This document shows positions 8,999-20,608 of a DNA stretch of 64,000 nt, one piece after another. The notes below the pieces were generated by a model. It did no database searches, was not told the DNA's origin, and saw only the letters and a program-made list of their open reading frames with translations. Both the position numbers and the translations under genes were made by a program. The DNA is from Bradyrhizobium sp. AZCC 1610. GTDB lineage: Bacteria; Pseudomonadota; Alphaproteobacteria; Rhizobiales; Xanthobacteraceae. Location of the stretch: assembly GCF_036924515.1 (NCBI RefSeq), contig NZ_JAZHRR010000001.1:6915001-6979000 (forward strand). The letters are read 5' to 3'. Position 1 is the first letter of the stretch, and each line of letters starts with the position of its first letter.

Positions 8999-9604
8999 CT
9001 ACACGTCGAAGAACACCGTCTCTTTGTCGCCCTGCAGATGGATGTCGAAGCGATAGACCGCGTTGCCGCTGCCCGGCTGGCGCGCCGCGATCAGCGTGGC
9101 GCGGCGATCGGCCGGCACCAGCGCCAGCACGGGATCTGACGCATTGGCGGCCTCGCCGTCGAAATAGATCCGCGAATAGTTGTGCAGCAGCATGCCGCGC
9201 GCGAACACGGCGAGCACGATATGCGGCGCCTGCGGCTTGCCGTCGGGATCCGCGACCTGCCCCGGCTTGATGGTGTCGAAGGCATAACCGCCCTTCGCAT
9301 TGGTGCCGATGCGGCCGAACCCCTTGAACGTTGAATTCGTCAGCGCCCGCTTGTCCTGCGGATCGGAGAAGCGGCCCTGCGCGTCCGCCTGCCAGATCTC
9401 CAGCATGCAATCCGGCACAACCGCGCCGTCACCGTCGAACACCTGTCCTTCGATGCGAATGCGCTCGCCCGAAGTGTCCGGCGTCACCAAATTGTTGTTG
9501 AACGCGTCGTTCCAGTCGTATTTGCCGTTCGGCGTCAGGCCATAAGCGAAATACGGACCGACGGTCTGCGACGGGGTGATGCCGTCTGGCTTGGTCTGTT
9601 GCAC
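8999..9604 (-). CDS. pcaG: Protocatechuate 3,4-dioxygenase alpha subunit
   Basis: This 201-residue intradiol dioxygenase subunit starts with GTG immediately after the TAA of pcaH, so the two should be co-translated. Family features include TPSQTVGPYFAYGL, IRIEGQVFDGDGAVVPDCMLEIWQADAQGRF and PHIVLAVFARGMLLH. The alpha subunit lacks the full iron ligand set and pairs with PcaH. Together they cleave protocatechuate between its two hydroxyls to give 3-carboxy-cis,cis-muconate. Confidence 0.96.
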   Translation of the reverse strand: MQQTKPDGITPSQTVGPYFAYGLTPNGKYDWNDAFNNNLVTPDTSGERIRIEGQVFDGDGAVVPDCMLEIWQADAQGRFSDPQDKRALTNSTFKGFGRIGTNAKGGYAFDTIKPGQVADPDGKPQAPHIVLAVFARGMLLHNYSRIYFDGEAANASDPVLALVPADRRATLIAARQPGSGNAVYRFDIHLQGDKETVFFDV

Positions 9605-10306
9605 TTAACTGTTCTCCATCGGCGTGGCGTTGCGCCCGCGCAGCACAATGTTGAAACGGTAGCACAGCGCCCAATCCGGCCTGGTGTTCTCCAGATCGAA
9701 CGAGGAAATCATCCGGTTGCGCGCCTTCTCGTCGGTGACCGAATTGAAGATCGGATCGAACGGAAACAGCGGATCGCCGGGGAAATACATCTGCGTCACC
9801 AGCCGCGAGACGAACGAGTGGCCGAACACCGAGAAGTGGATGTGGGCGGGACGCCAGGCGTTGTGGTGATTACCCCAGGGGTAGGCGCCGGGCTTGATGG
9901 TGACGAAGCGATAGTAACCCTGCGCGTCCGACTGGGTGCGGCCGGCGCCGGTAAAATTCGGATCGAGCGGGGCGGGATGCTGATCGACGACATGGACATA
10001 GCGGCCGCAGGAATTAGCCTGCCACAGTTCGACCAGCGCGTTCGAAACGCCGCGGCCGTCCTCGTCGAGCACATGGCCGTGCACGATGATGCGTTCGCCG
10101 ATCGGTTCGCCCTTGCCTTGAACGGTGAGATCGTGATCGTGCTCGCGCACCGTCTCGTGGCCGTAGACCGGCCCGGTCAATTCCGACAGCGTGTGCCGCA
10201 TCGGAATCAGCGGCTTCGAGGGCGAGCGCTTGACCGTGCTCTTGTAGGCGGGGGACAGCCGCGGCGGATGCGCCGCAAGACTTTGCACTGGATAGACCAA
10301 TGTCAT
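9605..10306 (-). CDS. pcaH: Protocatechuate 3,4-dioxygenase beta subunit
   Basis: The protein has 233 residues from the ATG at 10306, which follows GGGAGG by about 8 nt; a longer frame to 10342 lacks such a site. The intradiol core is clear: GEPIGERIIVHGHVLDEDGRGV, VELWQANSCGRYVH (Tyr iron ligand) and YRFVTIKPGAYPW, then WRPAHIHFSVFG with two His ligands. This is the Fe(III)-binding catalytic subunit. It is directly followed by pcaG. Confidence 0.96.
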   Translation of the reverse strand: MTLVYPVQSLAAHPPRLSPAYKSTVKRSPSKPLIPMRHTLSELTGPVYGHETVREHDHDLTVQGKGEPIGERIIVHGHVLDEDGRGVSNALVELWQANSCGRYVHVVDQHPAPLDPNFTGAGRTQSDAQGYYRFVTIKPGAYPWGNHHNAWRPAHIHFSVFGHSFVSRLVTQMYFPGDPLFPFDPIFNSVTDEKARNRMISSFDLENTRPDWALCYRFNIVLRGRNATPMENS

Positions 10307-10441
10307 GACGAATTCCTCCCTCGCATCGCGCTCGCAGCGCAAAATTGCTTTGCAATTTTGTCGCTGAGCCGCGCCGCCAGATCATTATATGACATAACTA
10401 ATCCGGGAAAGGGCTGTTTTTCACCCTCTCAAATAGTTGTT

Positions 10442-11650
<1,209 letters not shown>

Positions 11651-11887
11651 AGAATCTCTCCCTGAATGCCGTGCTTTAGGCCTTTGACGCAGAATTGATG
11701 GCGAGTTTTAGGAGCGCGCCCGCGGCAGGTCAATTGAGGCATCGTTCCCCTTGCGCTACTTTCGCGGGGGGCCGCTATGCCCTTGTGGCGGGCATGATCA
11801 ATCGTGCGGCGGCGGGCGTGGAAAACTCTGACAACGCGGGTATGGGAATAGGACCGGGCGGCGAAATTCTGTAGTTTGCCGCCCGCA

Positions 11888-14620
11888 ATGACGATCCAGC
11901 AATCCATCCCCGCCCCCGCGCCCCCCGAGGCCGCGCCTGCCGCTGACGCAACGTCGCGCGTCACGCCGATGATGGAACAATATCTCGATATCAAGGCCGC
12001 CCACCCAGGGCTCCTGCTGTTCTACCGGATGGGCGATTTCTACGAGCTGTTCTTCGAGGACGCCGAGATCGCCTCCAAAACGCTCGGAATCGTGCTGACC
12101 AAGCGCGGCAAACATCAGGGCATGGATATCCCGATGTGCGGCGTGCCGGTGGAGCGCTCCGAGGATTATCTGCATCGCCTGATCAACGCCGGCCATCGGG
12201 TCGCAGTGTGCGAGCAGACCGAGAATCCCGCCGCGGCGCGCGCCCGCGGCAACAAGAGCGTGGTGGCCCGCGGCGTGGTGCGGCTGGTGACGCCGGGCAC
12301 GCTGACCGAAGACACGCTGCTCGACGCGCGTACCAACAACTATCTACTCGCGATCGCGCGCGCCCGCGCCTCCTCCGGTGGCGATCGTATCGGGCTCGCG
12401 TGGATCGACATTTCGACGTCCGAGTTCATGGTCACGGAATGCTCGACCGCGGAACTGGCTGCAACACTGGCACGGATCAATCCGAACGAGGCCATCGTCA
12501 CCGACGCGCTGTATGGCGATACCGATCTCGGGCCACTGCTGCGCGAATTGCCGTCAGTAACGCCGCTCACCCGCGATGTCTTCGACGGCGCCACTGCCGA
12601 GCGGCGGCTCTGCGACTATTTCGCGGTCGCAACCATGGATGGCCTCTCCGCGATGTCGCGGCTGGAGGCGACCGCGGCGGCGGCGGCCGTCACCTATATC
12701 GACCGCACGCAGGTCGGAAAGCGTCCGCCGTTGTCGCCGCCCTCGCGCGAAGCGGCCGGCACCACGATGGCGATCGATCCCGCGACCCGTGCCAACCTCG
12801 AACTGACCCGCACGCTGTCAGGCGAGCGGCGCGGATCGCTGCTCGATGCGATCGACTGCACCGTCACCGCCGCCGGCTCGCGGCTATTGGCACAACGGCT
12901 CGCGGCACCGCTGACCGACAGTGCCGCGATCGCGCGGCGGCTGGATGCGATTGCGGCATTCGTCGCCGACAGCGCGGCGCGTGACGATGTCAGAACCACG
13001 CTTCGCGCGGCGCCTGACATGTCGCGCGCGCTGGCGCGATTGTCGGTCGGACGCGGCGGCCCGCGCGACCTTGCTGGCCTGCGCGACGGAATCCTTGCCG
13101 CCGATCAGGCACTGGCGCGGCTCGCGCAACTGGAGGCGCCGGAAATCATTGCCGTGACGGAGGCTCTGCGCCGTCCCTCGCGCGATCTCGCCCGCGAGTT
13201 CGAACGCGCGCTCGCCGAGCAACTGCCGCTGATCAAGCGCGACGGCGGCTTCATCCGCGAGGACTATGAGGCCGCGCTCGACGAAAGCCGGAATCTGCGC
13301 GACGCCTCCCGCCTGGTCGTCGCCGCGATGCAGGCGCGCTATGCCGACGCGACCTCCATCAAGGCGCTCAAGATCCGCCACAACAACGTACTCGGCTATT
13401 TCGTCGAGGTCACGGCGCAGCATGGCGACAAGCTGATGGCGCCGCCGCTCAACGCGACCTTCATCCACCGCCAGACGCTGGCGGGACAGGTTCGCTTTAC
13501 CACGTCCGAGCTCGGCGAGATCGAAGCCAAGATCGCCAATGCCGGTGACCGCGCGCTCAATCTGGAACTGGAAATTTTCGAGCGGCTCTCTGCGATGGCG
13601 CTCGCCGCCAGCGACGATCTGCGTGCCGCCGCGCACGCGTTCGCGTTGCTGGATGTCGCGACTGCGCTGGCGAAGCTCGCCGTCGATGACAATTATGTGC
13701 GGCCCGAAGTCGACGGCTCGCTCGGCTTCGCGGTCGAGGGCGGCCGGCACCCCGTGGTCGAACAGGCGCTGAAGCGCGACGGCCAGCCATTCATCGCCAA
13801 TGCCTGCGATCTCTCGCCGGGGCCCGCGCAAAAATCCGGCCAGATCTGGCTGATCACCGGCCCCAACATGGCGGGTAAGTCGACCTTCCTGCGCCAGAAC
13901 GCGCTGATCGCGCTGATGGCGCAGATCGGTTCCTACGTGCCGGCGTCGCGCGCGCGGATCGGCGTCGTCGACCGGCTGTTCTCACGCGTCGGCGCGGCCG
14001 ACGATCTCGCACGGGGACGTTCGACCTTCATGGTCGAGATGGTCGAGACCGCCGTGATCCTCAACCAGGCCAGCGAGCGCTCGCTGGTGATCCTCGACGA
14101 AATCGGCCGTGGGACTGCGACCTTCGACGGCCTGTCGATCGCCTGGGCCGCGATCGAGCATCTGCACGAGGCCAATCGCTGCCGCGCGCTGTTCGCCACG
14201 CACTATCATGAGCTGACCGCGCTTTCGGCCAAACTGCCGCGAATGTTCAACGCCACCGTGCGCGTCAAGGAGTGGCAGGGCGACGTCGTGTTCCTGCATG
14301 AGGTGCTGCCGGGCTCGGCCGACCGCTCCTACGGCATCCAGGTCGCCAAGCTCGCAGGCCTGCCGCCCGCCGTGATCGCGCGCGCCAAGTCGGTGCTGGC
14401 GAAGCTCGAGGCGCAGGACCGCGGCCAGACCGCCCGCGCGCTGGCTGATGATTTACCGCTGTTCGCCGTCCCCTCCCGCGCCGCCGCCGAAGCCGCGCCA
14501 CCGAGCGAGGCCGAGCAAATGATGGAAGCCGTGAAAGCGCTGCATCCCGACGAGATGTCCCCGCGCGAGGCGCTGGAAGCGCTGTATGCGCTGAAGGCGA
14601 AATTGCCGAAGCAGCAATAG
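11888..14620 (+). CDS. mutS: DNA mismatch repair protein MutS
   Basis: The protein has 910 residues from the ATG at 11888; an upstream in-frame TTG at 11876 is less likely. The mismatch-recognition domain carries [15 protein letters not shown] (the Phe-x-Glu motif that contacts the mismatch). The C-terminal ATPase has Walker [14 protein letters not shown], Walker [19 protein letters not shown] and the FATHYHEL switch. MutS finds mispairs and recruits MutL. It is divergent from pcaF and marks the switch from the catabolic block to housekeeping genes. Length and motifs are normal. Confidence 0.98.
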   Translation: MTIQQSIPAPAPPEAAPAADATSRVTPMMEQYLDIKAAHPGLLLFYRMGDFYELFFEDAEIASKTLGIVLTKRGKHQGMDIPMCGVPVERSEDYLHRLINAGHRVAVCEQTENPAAARARGNKSVVARGVVRLVTPGTLTEDTLLDARTNNYLLAIARARASSGGDRIGLAWIDISTSEFMVTECSTAELAATLARINPNEAIVTDALYGDTDLGPLLRELPSVTPLTRDVFDGATAERRLCDYFAVATMDGLSAMSRLEATAAAAAVTYIDRTQVGKRPPLSPPSREAAGTTMAIDPATRANLELTRTLSGERRGSLLDAIDCTVTAAGSRLLAQRLAAPLTDSAAIARRLDAIAAFVADSAARDDVRTTLRAAPDMSRALARLSVGRGGPRDLAGLRDGILAADQALARLAQLEAPEIIAVTEALRRPSRDLAREFERALAEQLPLIKRDGGFIREDYEAALDESRNLRDASRLVVAAMQARYADATSIKALKIRHNNVLGYFVEVTAQHGDKLMAPPLNATFIHRQTLAGQVRFTTSELGEIEAKIANAGDRALNLELEIFERLSAMALAASDDLRAAAHAFALLDVATALAKLAVDDNYVRPEVDGSLGFAVEGGRHPVVEQALKRDGQPFIANACDLSPGPAQKSGQIWLITGPNMAGKSTFLRQNALIALMAQIGSYVPASRARIGVVDRLFSRVGAADDLARGRSTFMVEMVETAVILNQASERSLVILDEIGRGTATFDGLSIAWAAIEHLHEANRCRALFATHYHELTALSAKLPRMFNATVRVKEWQGDVVFLHEVLPGSADRSYGIQVAKLAGLPPAVIARAKSVLAKLEAQDRGQTARALADDLPLFAVPSRAAAEAAPPSEAEQMMEAVKALHPDEMSPREALEALYALKAKLPKQQ

Positions 14621-14714
14621 TCTATTCCGGCACGCCGGCTCGCCCACCTTGAGTCCGATCGCCGATGTGTGAGCGCAACTTCCAATTGTTGCAGATTCCT
14701 GCCAAGCTAGGGCC

Positions 14715-15749
14715 ATGGCATCACATCGTCGATCAGTTCTACCGCCGCCGTTGGCCGCCAAGCTGGCTGCGTTGGGCAACAAGCTCGGGCAATCTGACGA
14801 CGAACTGGAAGACGTGTTGGCGGAGCTTTCAGCGCTTCCTGCCAACGTAATTGTGCCCGCCAGCCGAGAGATCGCGACAGCAGTCCGCTTCGGCTGGTGG
14901 CGAGAGCAAAATGGATTTTTGCTCCCGCCGCTATTTGGCGGAGCGGCGTCTACTCCGCAACTTCTCAGGAAAAATCGCGATTACGCGTGGGTCTTTCTGT
15001 TTCACCCCAGTGGCTACGCGAGAGAAGCCGCACTGGACTCGATAAACGACCCTCCAACATCAGCCTTCTTCTTTGCCACGCTGGCATGGCGGTTGAACGA
15101 CTGGGTTCGACCGGTGCGCCAGGCAGCGCAGCGCTGCGCCGAACGAGTACTGCATCAAACCACTGCAGACGTCGCCGCGAAGGCGGCGCTATACTTACTT
15201 GATCGCCGCCTCGTATGGAGCCGTTGGACTGATGAGGCAAATGTCCTAGATTCAGTGTTCGGGCGGAGAGATGCAATTGCAGCCTTAGCAGCGCATCTGC
15301 AGGAGCAATCGACTGGACCGGTCGCAACTTGCCTTCGCAGCGCTTCGCGTTATCCCGATATCGACGAGCACCTTCCACACATAGCGGCTGCGGCGGTTCA
15401 ACCGTCAGTTAGAGCGGTTGCCTACCAATGGCTGATTGCCGGGAAGGCGACTTGGCCGGTGGGCTTCGAATGGGCATGGATCGACAAGGTTTACGGCCTG
15501 CGAAGGCGCATACCGGTGCTTGCCTCGCGCGATGTTCGAGCAACCCGTCCCGCCGCTGAATGGATCAGGGAGGGAATCCACGACAAGTCAGCATTCGTGC
15601 GAAGGATTGCCGCAGACGCCTTGGTCGGCGCTCGCGCGCAAATACCGGACGCAGACATTTTGATCGCCCATCTGGCGAAGGATCGAAGCCCTGCGATCAG
15701 ATCGCGGGCGGACTTCATGCTACGACATCCGCTTTCAGCGCAGTCGTAG
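14715..15749 (+). CDS. HEAT-repeat-like protein of unknown function
   Basis: The frame of 344 residues is not one I can name. It is almost entirely helical in character, with repeated Arg/Ala/Asp helices such as VRPVRQAAQRCAERVL, VRAVAYQWLIAG, FVRRIAADALVGAR and IRSRADFMLRHPL, which look like degenerate HEAT/Armadillo-type units, a scaffold for binding protein or nucleic acid. It has no signal peptide or membrane segment. Codon use looks less GC-biased than that of mutS (many aac, gca, tta and cga codons), hinting at transfer. It follows mutS by 94 nt with only a weak ribosome binding site and is convergent with the membrane protein gene. Confidence 0.6.
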   Translation: MASHRRSVLPPPLAAKLAALGNKLGQSDDELEDVLAELSALPANVIVPASREIATAVRFGWWREQNGFLLPPLFGGAASTPQLLRKNRDYAWVFLFHPSGYAREAALDSINDPPTSAFFFATLAWRLNDWVRPVRQAAQRCAERVLHQTTADVAAKAALYLLDRRLVWSRWTDEANVLDSVFGRRDAIAALAAHLQEQSTGPVATCLRSASRYPDIDEHLPHIAAAAVQPSVRAVAYQWLIAGKATWPVGFEWAWIDKVYGLRRRIPVLASRDVRATRPAAEWIREGIHDKSAFVRRIAADALVGARAQIPDADILIAHLAKDRSPAIRSRADFMLRHPLSAQS

Positions 15750-15757
15750 CGACTCCG

Positions 15758-16555
15758 TTAGCGCGTAACGGCCTTCCTGCGCCCAAGCCACCACAGGCTG
15801 AGATTCCAGCCGACGCATGTTGCCAGCGCCAGGCTCAGCCCGATCGCCGAACCGAACTGCAGCGCCGCCACATGCAGCACGGCAATGGCGGTGCCGAGGC
15901 CGATCAGGCCCCAGGCGCTGTTGGCGAGGACTGCCGCGGTCGGCGGGCCGCCGATGCGCGGATGCAGGATAAGCATCATCGAGGTGAACACGATCGGGAA
16001 CAGCGCGATGATGCCGCTGACCTTGGGGCCGACCCAGCTCGACGTCGTGACCACCGTCGCCACCAGTGTCGCGACCAGCGACGCCCGCAGCGGAATGTCG
16101 TACCAGCGGCGCCTGATCGGCGGCATTTTGGCGTGGCGGTAGCGGGCGAGCAGCGGGACGCAGATGGCGTAAGCGATGACATTGGCGATCAGCCCGCCGG
16201 CCAACGACCATTGCACCGAGCGGATGACCGTGGCGAGCACGAGCCACACGATGACGGCCGCAGCGCAACTGAGCAGCGCGCCATGGCGCTGCGCCAGCAC
16301 GACATAGGTCAGCCCGAGGAAGATCGTCGCGGCGTTGATCGGCAGGCTCGCCAGCGCGCCCTCGGCGATGAAGGCCGCGTCATGATCGAGCGCGAGGAAC
16401 ACGTAGGACGGTCCCGCCGAGATCGGCAGCGTCGCGATCAACGCGCCGATCACCGGGCCCGATCGCTCGGTGACAATCGAGGCCGTCACCACGAACGCCG
16501 CGGTGATCGCCATGCGCAGGCCGAGCGTCAGGATGAAAGCGAGTTCGGGGGACAT
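15758..16555 (-). CDS. Integral membrane protein of unknown function
   Basis: The protein has 265 residues and about eight hydrophobic segments (for example AITAAFVVTASIVTE, IFLGLTYVVLAQ and ASLVATLVATVVTTSSWVG). A conserved-looking loop SGPVIGALIATLPISAGPSY lies near residue 32, and a short basic C-terminal tail ends the protein. No transporter family is clear to me; the N-terminal half vaguely resembles small multi-pass proteins of unknown function. It is convergent with the HEAT-like gene, 8 nt apart. A dispersed repeat lies just upstream of its start. Confidence 0.75.
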   Translation of the reverse strand: MSPELAFILTLGLRMAITAAFVVTASIVTERSGPVIGALIATLPISAGPSYVFLALDHDAAFIAEGALASLPINAATIFLGLTYVVLAQRHGALLSCAAAVIVWLVLATVIRSVQWSLAGGLIANVIAYAICVPLLARYRHAKMPPIRRRWYDIPLRASLVATLVATVVTTSSWVGPKVSGIIALFPIVFTSMMLILHPRIGGPPTAAVLANSAWGLIGLGTAIAVLHVAALQFGSAIGLSLALATCVGWNLSLWWLGRRKAVTR

Positions 16556-16564
16556 TCTCTATCT

Positions 16565-16704
16565 GTCGCCCCTGCGAACGCAGGGGCCCATACGCCGCGG
16601 CCTATCGATTATGGGAGGTGTGGGTTGATACTCCCCGCACCCATGGACTCCGGTGGCTATGGGCCTCTGCGCCCGTGCGCAATTGCGCACTAGGCAGGGG
16701 CGAC
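16565..16704. repeat. Dispersed palindromic repeat, copy 1
   Basis: The 140-bp unit is bounded by perfect 11-bp inverted ends (gtcgcccctgc at 16565, gcaggggcgac ending at 16704). The inner parts include tacgccgcggcctatcg and gtgcgcaattgcgcac. A second, related unit lies at 20333-20448 with the same inner order. It fills the gap between the membrane-protein start and the osmC stop. There is no coding potential, so it is probably a non-autonomous palindromic element. Confidence 0.75.
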
Positions 16705-16710
16705 ACCGAA

Positions 16711-17220
16711 CTAGACCCGCTTCATCGACACCGAGACTTTCGGGCCGTTCCTGATGGTCTGATAGACCACGCAATAGCGCTCAGTGAGCTTCAGCAGCAG
16801 GTCGAGCTTGTCCTGCGGCGCGTCGGTTCCGACCTCGAAGCGCAGGCGGATCTCCTCGAAACCGACCGGAGCTTCCTTGTCGACGCCGAGCGTGCCGCGA
16901 AAATCCAGATCGCCTTCGGCGATGACGGTGCCGCTTCTGAGCGGAACGTCGACGGCGGTAGCCACTGATTTGAGCGTCACGCCGGCGCAGGCGACGAGGG
17001 CTTCCAGCAGCATGTCGCCGGAGCAGAGCTCGAGGCCGGAGCCGCCGGTGGCGGGGTGGAGGCCAGCTACCGCCAGCGCGCGGCCGGTTTCGACCTTGCA
17101 GGCGATGCCTTCATTGTCGATCGAGCCTTTGGCTTTCAGCGTAATGACCGCGGCCGAGGGATCGGACTTGTAGCGTTCCTTGATCGGGGCCTGCATCGCG
17201 CGGAGTTCGGCAGCGTCCAT
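16711..17220 (-). CDS. OsmC family protein
   Basis: The protein has 169 residues from the ATG at 17220, which follows GGGAGA; a longer frame adds nine residues without support. OsmC-type features are ATGGSGLELCSGDMLLEALVAC, with one conserved peroxidatic-type Cys, and LTERYCVVYQTI with the second. These proteins are usually thiol peroxidases for organic hydroperoxides or stress proteins of unclear substrate. It diverges from glnD across about 208 nt, which must hold both promoters. Confidence 0.85.
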   Translation of the reverse strand: MDAAELRAMQAPIKERYKSDPSAAVITLKAKGSIDNEGIACKVETGRALAVAGLHPATGGSGLELCSGDMLLEALVACAGVTLKSVATAVDVPLRSGTVIAEGDLDFRGTLGVDKEAPVGFEEIRLRFEVGTDAPQDKLDLLLKLTERYCVVYQTIRNGPKVSVSMKRV

Positions 17221-17428
17221 CTTCGTCTCCCGACTTTGTTTGTGCATCGGATATAAAGGGCTATTGACGCGCTGTCATCACGGTCCCCCGCGGCCGCCCT
17301 ATGCGGCGTCGGAAATCCACGCTTTTCCAACAGGTTATGGCTGGCATTCGCGCACGCGGCGGCATAGCTTTGACTTGACCGTACAATCGCCCGTGACAGC
17401 CCCTGCGCCGTCCGATATCGGGGAGATC

Positions 17429-20224
17429 ATGGACAGCATCGTGATTGAGGCCCCTTCGGGCGAGGATGAACGTTTCGATACCACGCGGATCACCGCGGCG
17501 GTCGATGCGCTGGCCGAAAAACATGCCGGCCGCGAGGACGTGTTTCGCTCGGCGCTGGCCCAACTCCTGAAAGCCGAGATGATCACGGCGCGCGCCACCG
17601 CGCAGGCCGTGCTGCTGAAGGATCGCCACGGCCGCCGCTGCGCGGAGCGACTCTGCTTCATGCAGGACGAAATCATCCGCATCCTCTATTCGGCCGCCAC
17701 GCGGCATCTCTATCGCTCGCATGTGCCCTCCGGCGCCGAGCGCATGGCCGTGGTGGCGACCGGCGGCTATGGCCGCGGCCTGATGGCGCCGGAATCCGAC
17801 ATCGATCTGCTGTTTATCCTGCCCTACAAGCAGACCGCCTGGGGCGAGCAGGTCGCGGAAGCCATTCTGTATTGCCTGTGGGACATGGGACTGAAGGTCG
17901 GCCACGCCACGCGCTCGGTCGACGAATGCATCCGCCAGGCGCGCGGCGACATGACGATCCGCACCGCGATCCTGGAGACGCGATTTTTGACCGGCGACCA
18001 GCCGCTCTATGACGAACTGGTCGCGCGGTTCGACAAGGAGGTGGTGCAGGGCACGGCTTCGGATTTCGTCACCGCCAAACTCGCCGAGCGCGAAGAACGC
18101 CACCGCCGCGCCGGGCAATCGCGCTATCTGGTCGAGCCCAACGTCAAGGACGGCAAGGGCGGCTTGCGCGACCTGCACACGCTGTTCTGGATCGCCAAAT
18201 ACGTCTACCGCGTGCGCGAGACCGGCGAACTGGTCGAGCGCGGCGTGTTCGACGCGCAGGAATACCGCACCTTCCGCCGCTGCGCCGATTTCCTGTGGTC
18301 GGTGCGCTGCAACCTGCATTTCGTTTCCGGCCGCGCCGAGGAACGATTGTCGTTCGACATGCAGCGCGAGATCGCAGTGAGGCTCGGCTACACTTCGCAT
18401 CCCGGCATGCAGGATGTCGAACGCTTCATGAAGCACTACTTCCTCGTCGCCAAGGACGTCGGCGACCTGACCGCGATCCTGTGCGCCAAGCTGGAAGAAG
18501 AGCAGGCCAAGCCCGCGCCGGTGCTGAGCCGCATGGTGGCGCGGCTACGGCCGGGCATCAAGCGGCGGCGGGTGCCGGACAGTGACGACTTCATCATCGA
18601 CAACAACCGCATCAACCTCGCCGCTGCCGACGTCTTCAAGCACGACCCGGTCAACCTGATCCGGATCTTCCATTTGGCGCAGAAGAACAACCTCGCCTTC
18701 CATCCCGACGCGATGCGCACGGTGACGCGCTCGCTGAAGCTGGTGAACGCCCAGCTTCGCGAAAATCCGGAAGCCAACCGGCTGTTCATGGAGGTCCTGA
18801 CGTCTGACAACGCGGAGATCGTGCTGCGGCGCATGAACGAGACCGGCGTGCTCGGCCACTTCATCCGCGCCTTTGGCAAGATCGTGTCGATGATGCAGTT
18901 CAACATGTACCACCATTATACGGTGGACGAGCATTTGATCCGCTGCATAGGCCACCTGCAGGAGATCGAGCGCGGCGGCAATGACGAGTTCACGGTCGCG
19001 AGCGACCTGTTCCGCAAGATCCGCCCCGAGCATCGCGCGGTGATCTACATTACCACCCTGCTGCACGACGTCGCCAAGGGCCGCCTCGAGGATCACTCGA
19101 TCGCCGGCGCCAAGGTGGCGCGGCGGCTGTGCCCGCGGCTCGGCTTCAACGCCGCCGATACCGAGCTGGTGGCATGGCTGATCGAAGAGCATCTGACGAT
19201 GTCCACGGTGGCGCAGTCGCGCGACCTCTCCGACCGCAAGACGATCGAGAATTTTGCCGCGGTCGTGCAGTCGGTCGAGCAGATGAAGCTGTTGACCATC
19301 CTGACCACCGCGGACATCAGGGGCGTCGGCCCCGGCGTGTGGAACGGCTGGAAGGCGCAGTTGCTGCGCACGCTGTATTACGAGACCGAGCCGGTCTTGA
19401 CCGGCGGCTTCTCGGAAGTGAACCGCGCGCAGCGCATCGCGGTAGCGCAATCCGAATTCCGCGCCGCCTTCACCGAATGGCCGGACGCTGAACTCAACGC
19501 CTATATCGGGCGGCATTATCCCGCCTACTGGCTCAAGGTCGACCTGCAACGCAAAATCCGCCAGGCGCGTTTCATCCGCGCCAGCGAGCAGGCCGGACAT
19601 CAGCTAGCGATCAATGTCGGCTTCGACGAGGCGCGCGGCGTCACCGAACTGACGATCCTGGCGACGGACCATCCGTGGCTGCTGTCGATCATTGCAGGCG
19701 CCTGCGCGTCCGCCGGCGCCAACATCGTCGACGCGCAGATCTACACGACCACCGACGGCCGCGCGCTCGACACCATCGCGATCTCCAGGGAGTACGACCG
19801 CGACGAGGACGAGGGACGGCGCGCCACCCGCATCGGCGAGATGATCGAGCAGGTGCTGGAAGGCAAGCTGCGGCTGCCCGAAGTGGTGGCCCGCAAGGCG
19901 GCCAACCGCGGCAAGGTGCGCGCTTTCGTGGTCGAGCCGGAGGTCACCATCAACAATCAGTGGTCGGACCGCTACACCGTGATCGAGGTCTCCGGCCTCG
20001 ACCGCCCTGGCCTGCTGTATCAGCTCACGACCGCGATATCGAAACTCAACCTCAACATTGCCTCCGCCCATGTCGCGACCTTCGGCGAACGCGCCCGCGA
20101 CGTGTTCTACGTGACGGATCTGCTCGGCGCCCAGATCAACGCGCCGACCCGGCAGGCCGCGATCAAGAGCGCGCTGATTCATCTGCTCTCCATTGAAGAC
20201 AACGTCGCGCAGCCGGCGGCGTGA
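17429..20224 (+). CDS. glnD: PII uridylyltransferase/uridylyl-removing enzyme
   Basis: The protein has 931 residues from the ATG at 17429, placed just after GGGGAG; upstream in-frame codons would add about 80 residues of atypical sequence. Domains in order are a nucleotidyltransferase with GGYGRGLMAPESDIDLLF (catalytic acidic pair), a GlnD linker, an HD domain with TLLHDVAKG (uridylyl removal), and two C-terminal ACT domains that sense glutamine. The enzyme controls PII proteins, and through them NtrB/NtrC and glutamine synthetase adenylylation. Length and order are normal. Confidence 0.97.
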   Translation: MDSIVIEAPSGEDERFDTTRITAAVDALAEKHAGREDVFRSALAQLLKAEMITARATAQAVLLKDRHGRRCAERLCFMQDEIIRILYSAATRHLYRSHVPSGAERMAVVATGGYGRGLMAPESDIDLLFILPYKQTAWGEQVAEAILYCLWDMGLKVGHATRSVDECIRQARGDMTIRTAILETRFLTGDQPLYDELVARFDKEVVQGTASDFVTAKLAEREERHRRAGQSRYLVEPNVKDGKGGLRDLHTLFWIAKYVYRVRETGELVERGVFDAQEYRTFRRCADFLWSVRCNLHFVSGRAEERLSFDMQREIAVRLGYTSHPGMQDVERFMKHYFLVAKDVGDLTAILCAKLEEEQAKPAPVLSRMVARLRPGIKRRRVPDSDDFIIDNNRINLAAADVFKHDPVNLIRIFHLAQKNNLAFHPDAMRTVTRSLKLVNAQLRENPEANRLFMEVLTSDNAEIVLRRMNETGVLGHFIRAFGKIVSMMQFNMYHHYTVDEHLIRCIGHLQEIERGGNDEFTVASDLFRKIRPEHRAVIYITTLLHDVAKGRLEDHSIAGAKVARRLCPRLGFNAADTELVAWLIEEHLTMSTVAQSRDLSDRKTIENFAAVVQSVEQMKLLTILTTADIRGVGPGVWNGWKAQLLRTLYYETEPVLTGGFSEVNRAQRIAVAQSEFRAAFTEWPDAELNAYIGRHYPAYWLKVDLQRKIRQARFIRASEQAGHQLAINVGFDEARGVTELTILATDHPWLLSIIAGACASAGANIVDAQIYTTTDGRALDTIAISREYDRDEDEGRRATRIGEMIEQVLEGKLRLPEVVARKAANRGKVRAFVVEPEVTINNQWSDRYTVIEVSGLDRPGLLYQLTTAISKLNLNIASAHVATFGERARDVFYVTDLLGAQINAPTRQAAIKSALIHLLSIEDNVAQPAA

Positions 20225-20252
20225 TGGGCCGTCCTCCCCCTGCGGCCCCACC

Positions 20253-20306
20253 GTCATTGCGAGCCATCCGGCGGCGCTTCGCGCCGACCGGGTGGCTCGC
20301 AATGAC
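20253..20306. repeat. Palindromic REP-like element after glnD
   Basis: A near-perfect stem (gtcattgcgagcca ... tggctcgcaatgac) of 14 bp with a GC-rich inner hairpin gcggcgcttcgcgcc starts 29 nt after the glnD stop. There is no clear T-run, so it resembles a REP element more than a factor-independent terminator, though the transcript would fold strongly. Confidence 0.75.
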
Positions 20307-20332
20307 GTGGAGGTAGCGACGCACATAACAGC

Positions 20333-20448
20333 GTCATCCCCGCGCAGGCGGGGGATCCAGTACGCCGCGGCTTATCGGTTCAATCATTGACGTCTCTGGA
20401 ATACTGGGCCACCCGCCCCAGTGCGCAATTGCGCACAAGGCGGGTGAC
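20333..20448. repeat. Dispersed palindromic repeat, copy 2
   Basis: The unit of about 116 bp is related to the one at 16565: both carry tacgccgcgg(c)ttatcg-type and gtgcgcaattgcgcaca-type cores in the same order, with imperfect inverted ends (gtcatccccgc and gcgggtgac). The following stretch to 20608 holds no gene that I can support; it contains a small hairpin gggtgcacgctgcaccc near 20540 and sequence that looks like another decayed repeat. Confidence 0.7.
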
Positions 20449-20608
20449 GACAATTGAGTATGCTTTTGCGATCTCGCGACATGAACTGCCCGAGGTTTGC
20501 CTTTGACCTTGCCCTCCAAAGTCAGAGGGCGCAGGGAAGACCGGGTGCACGCTGCACCCGCGGTCTCGCGTGCTTCGCGCTTGCATGCGAGGCAGATCAC
20601 TGTCGCGT

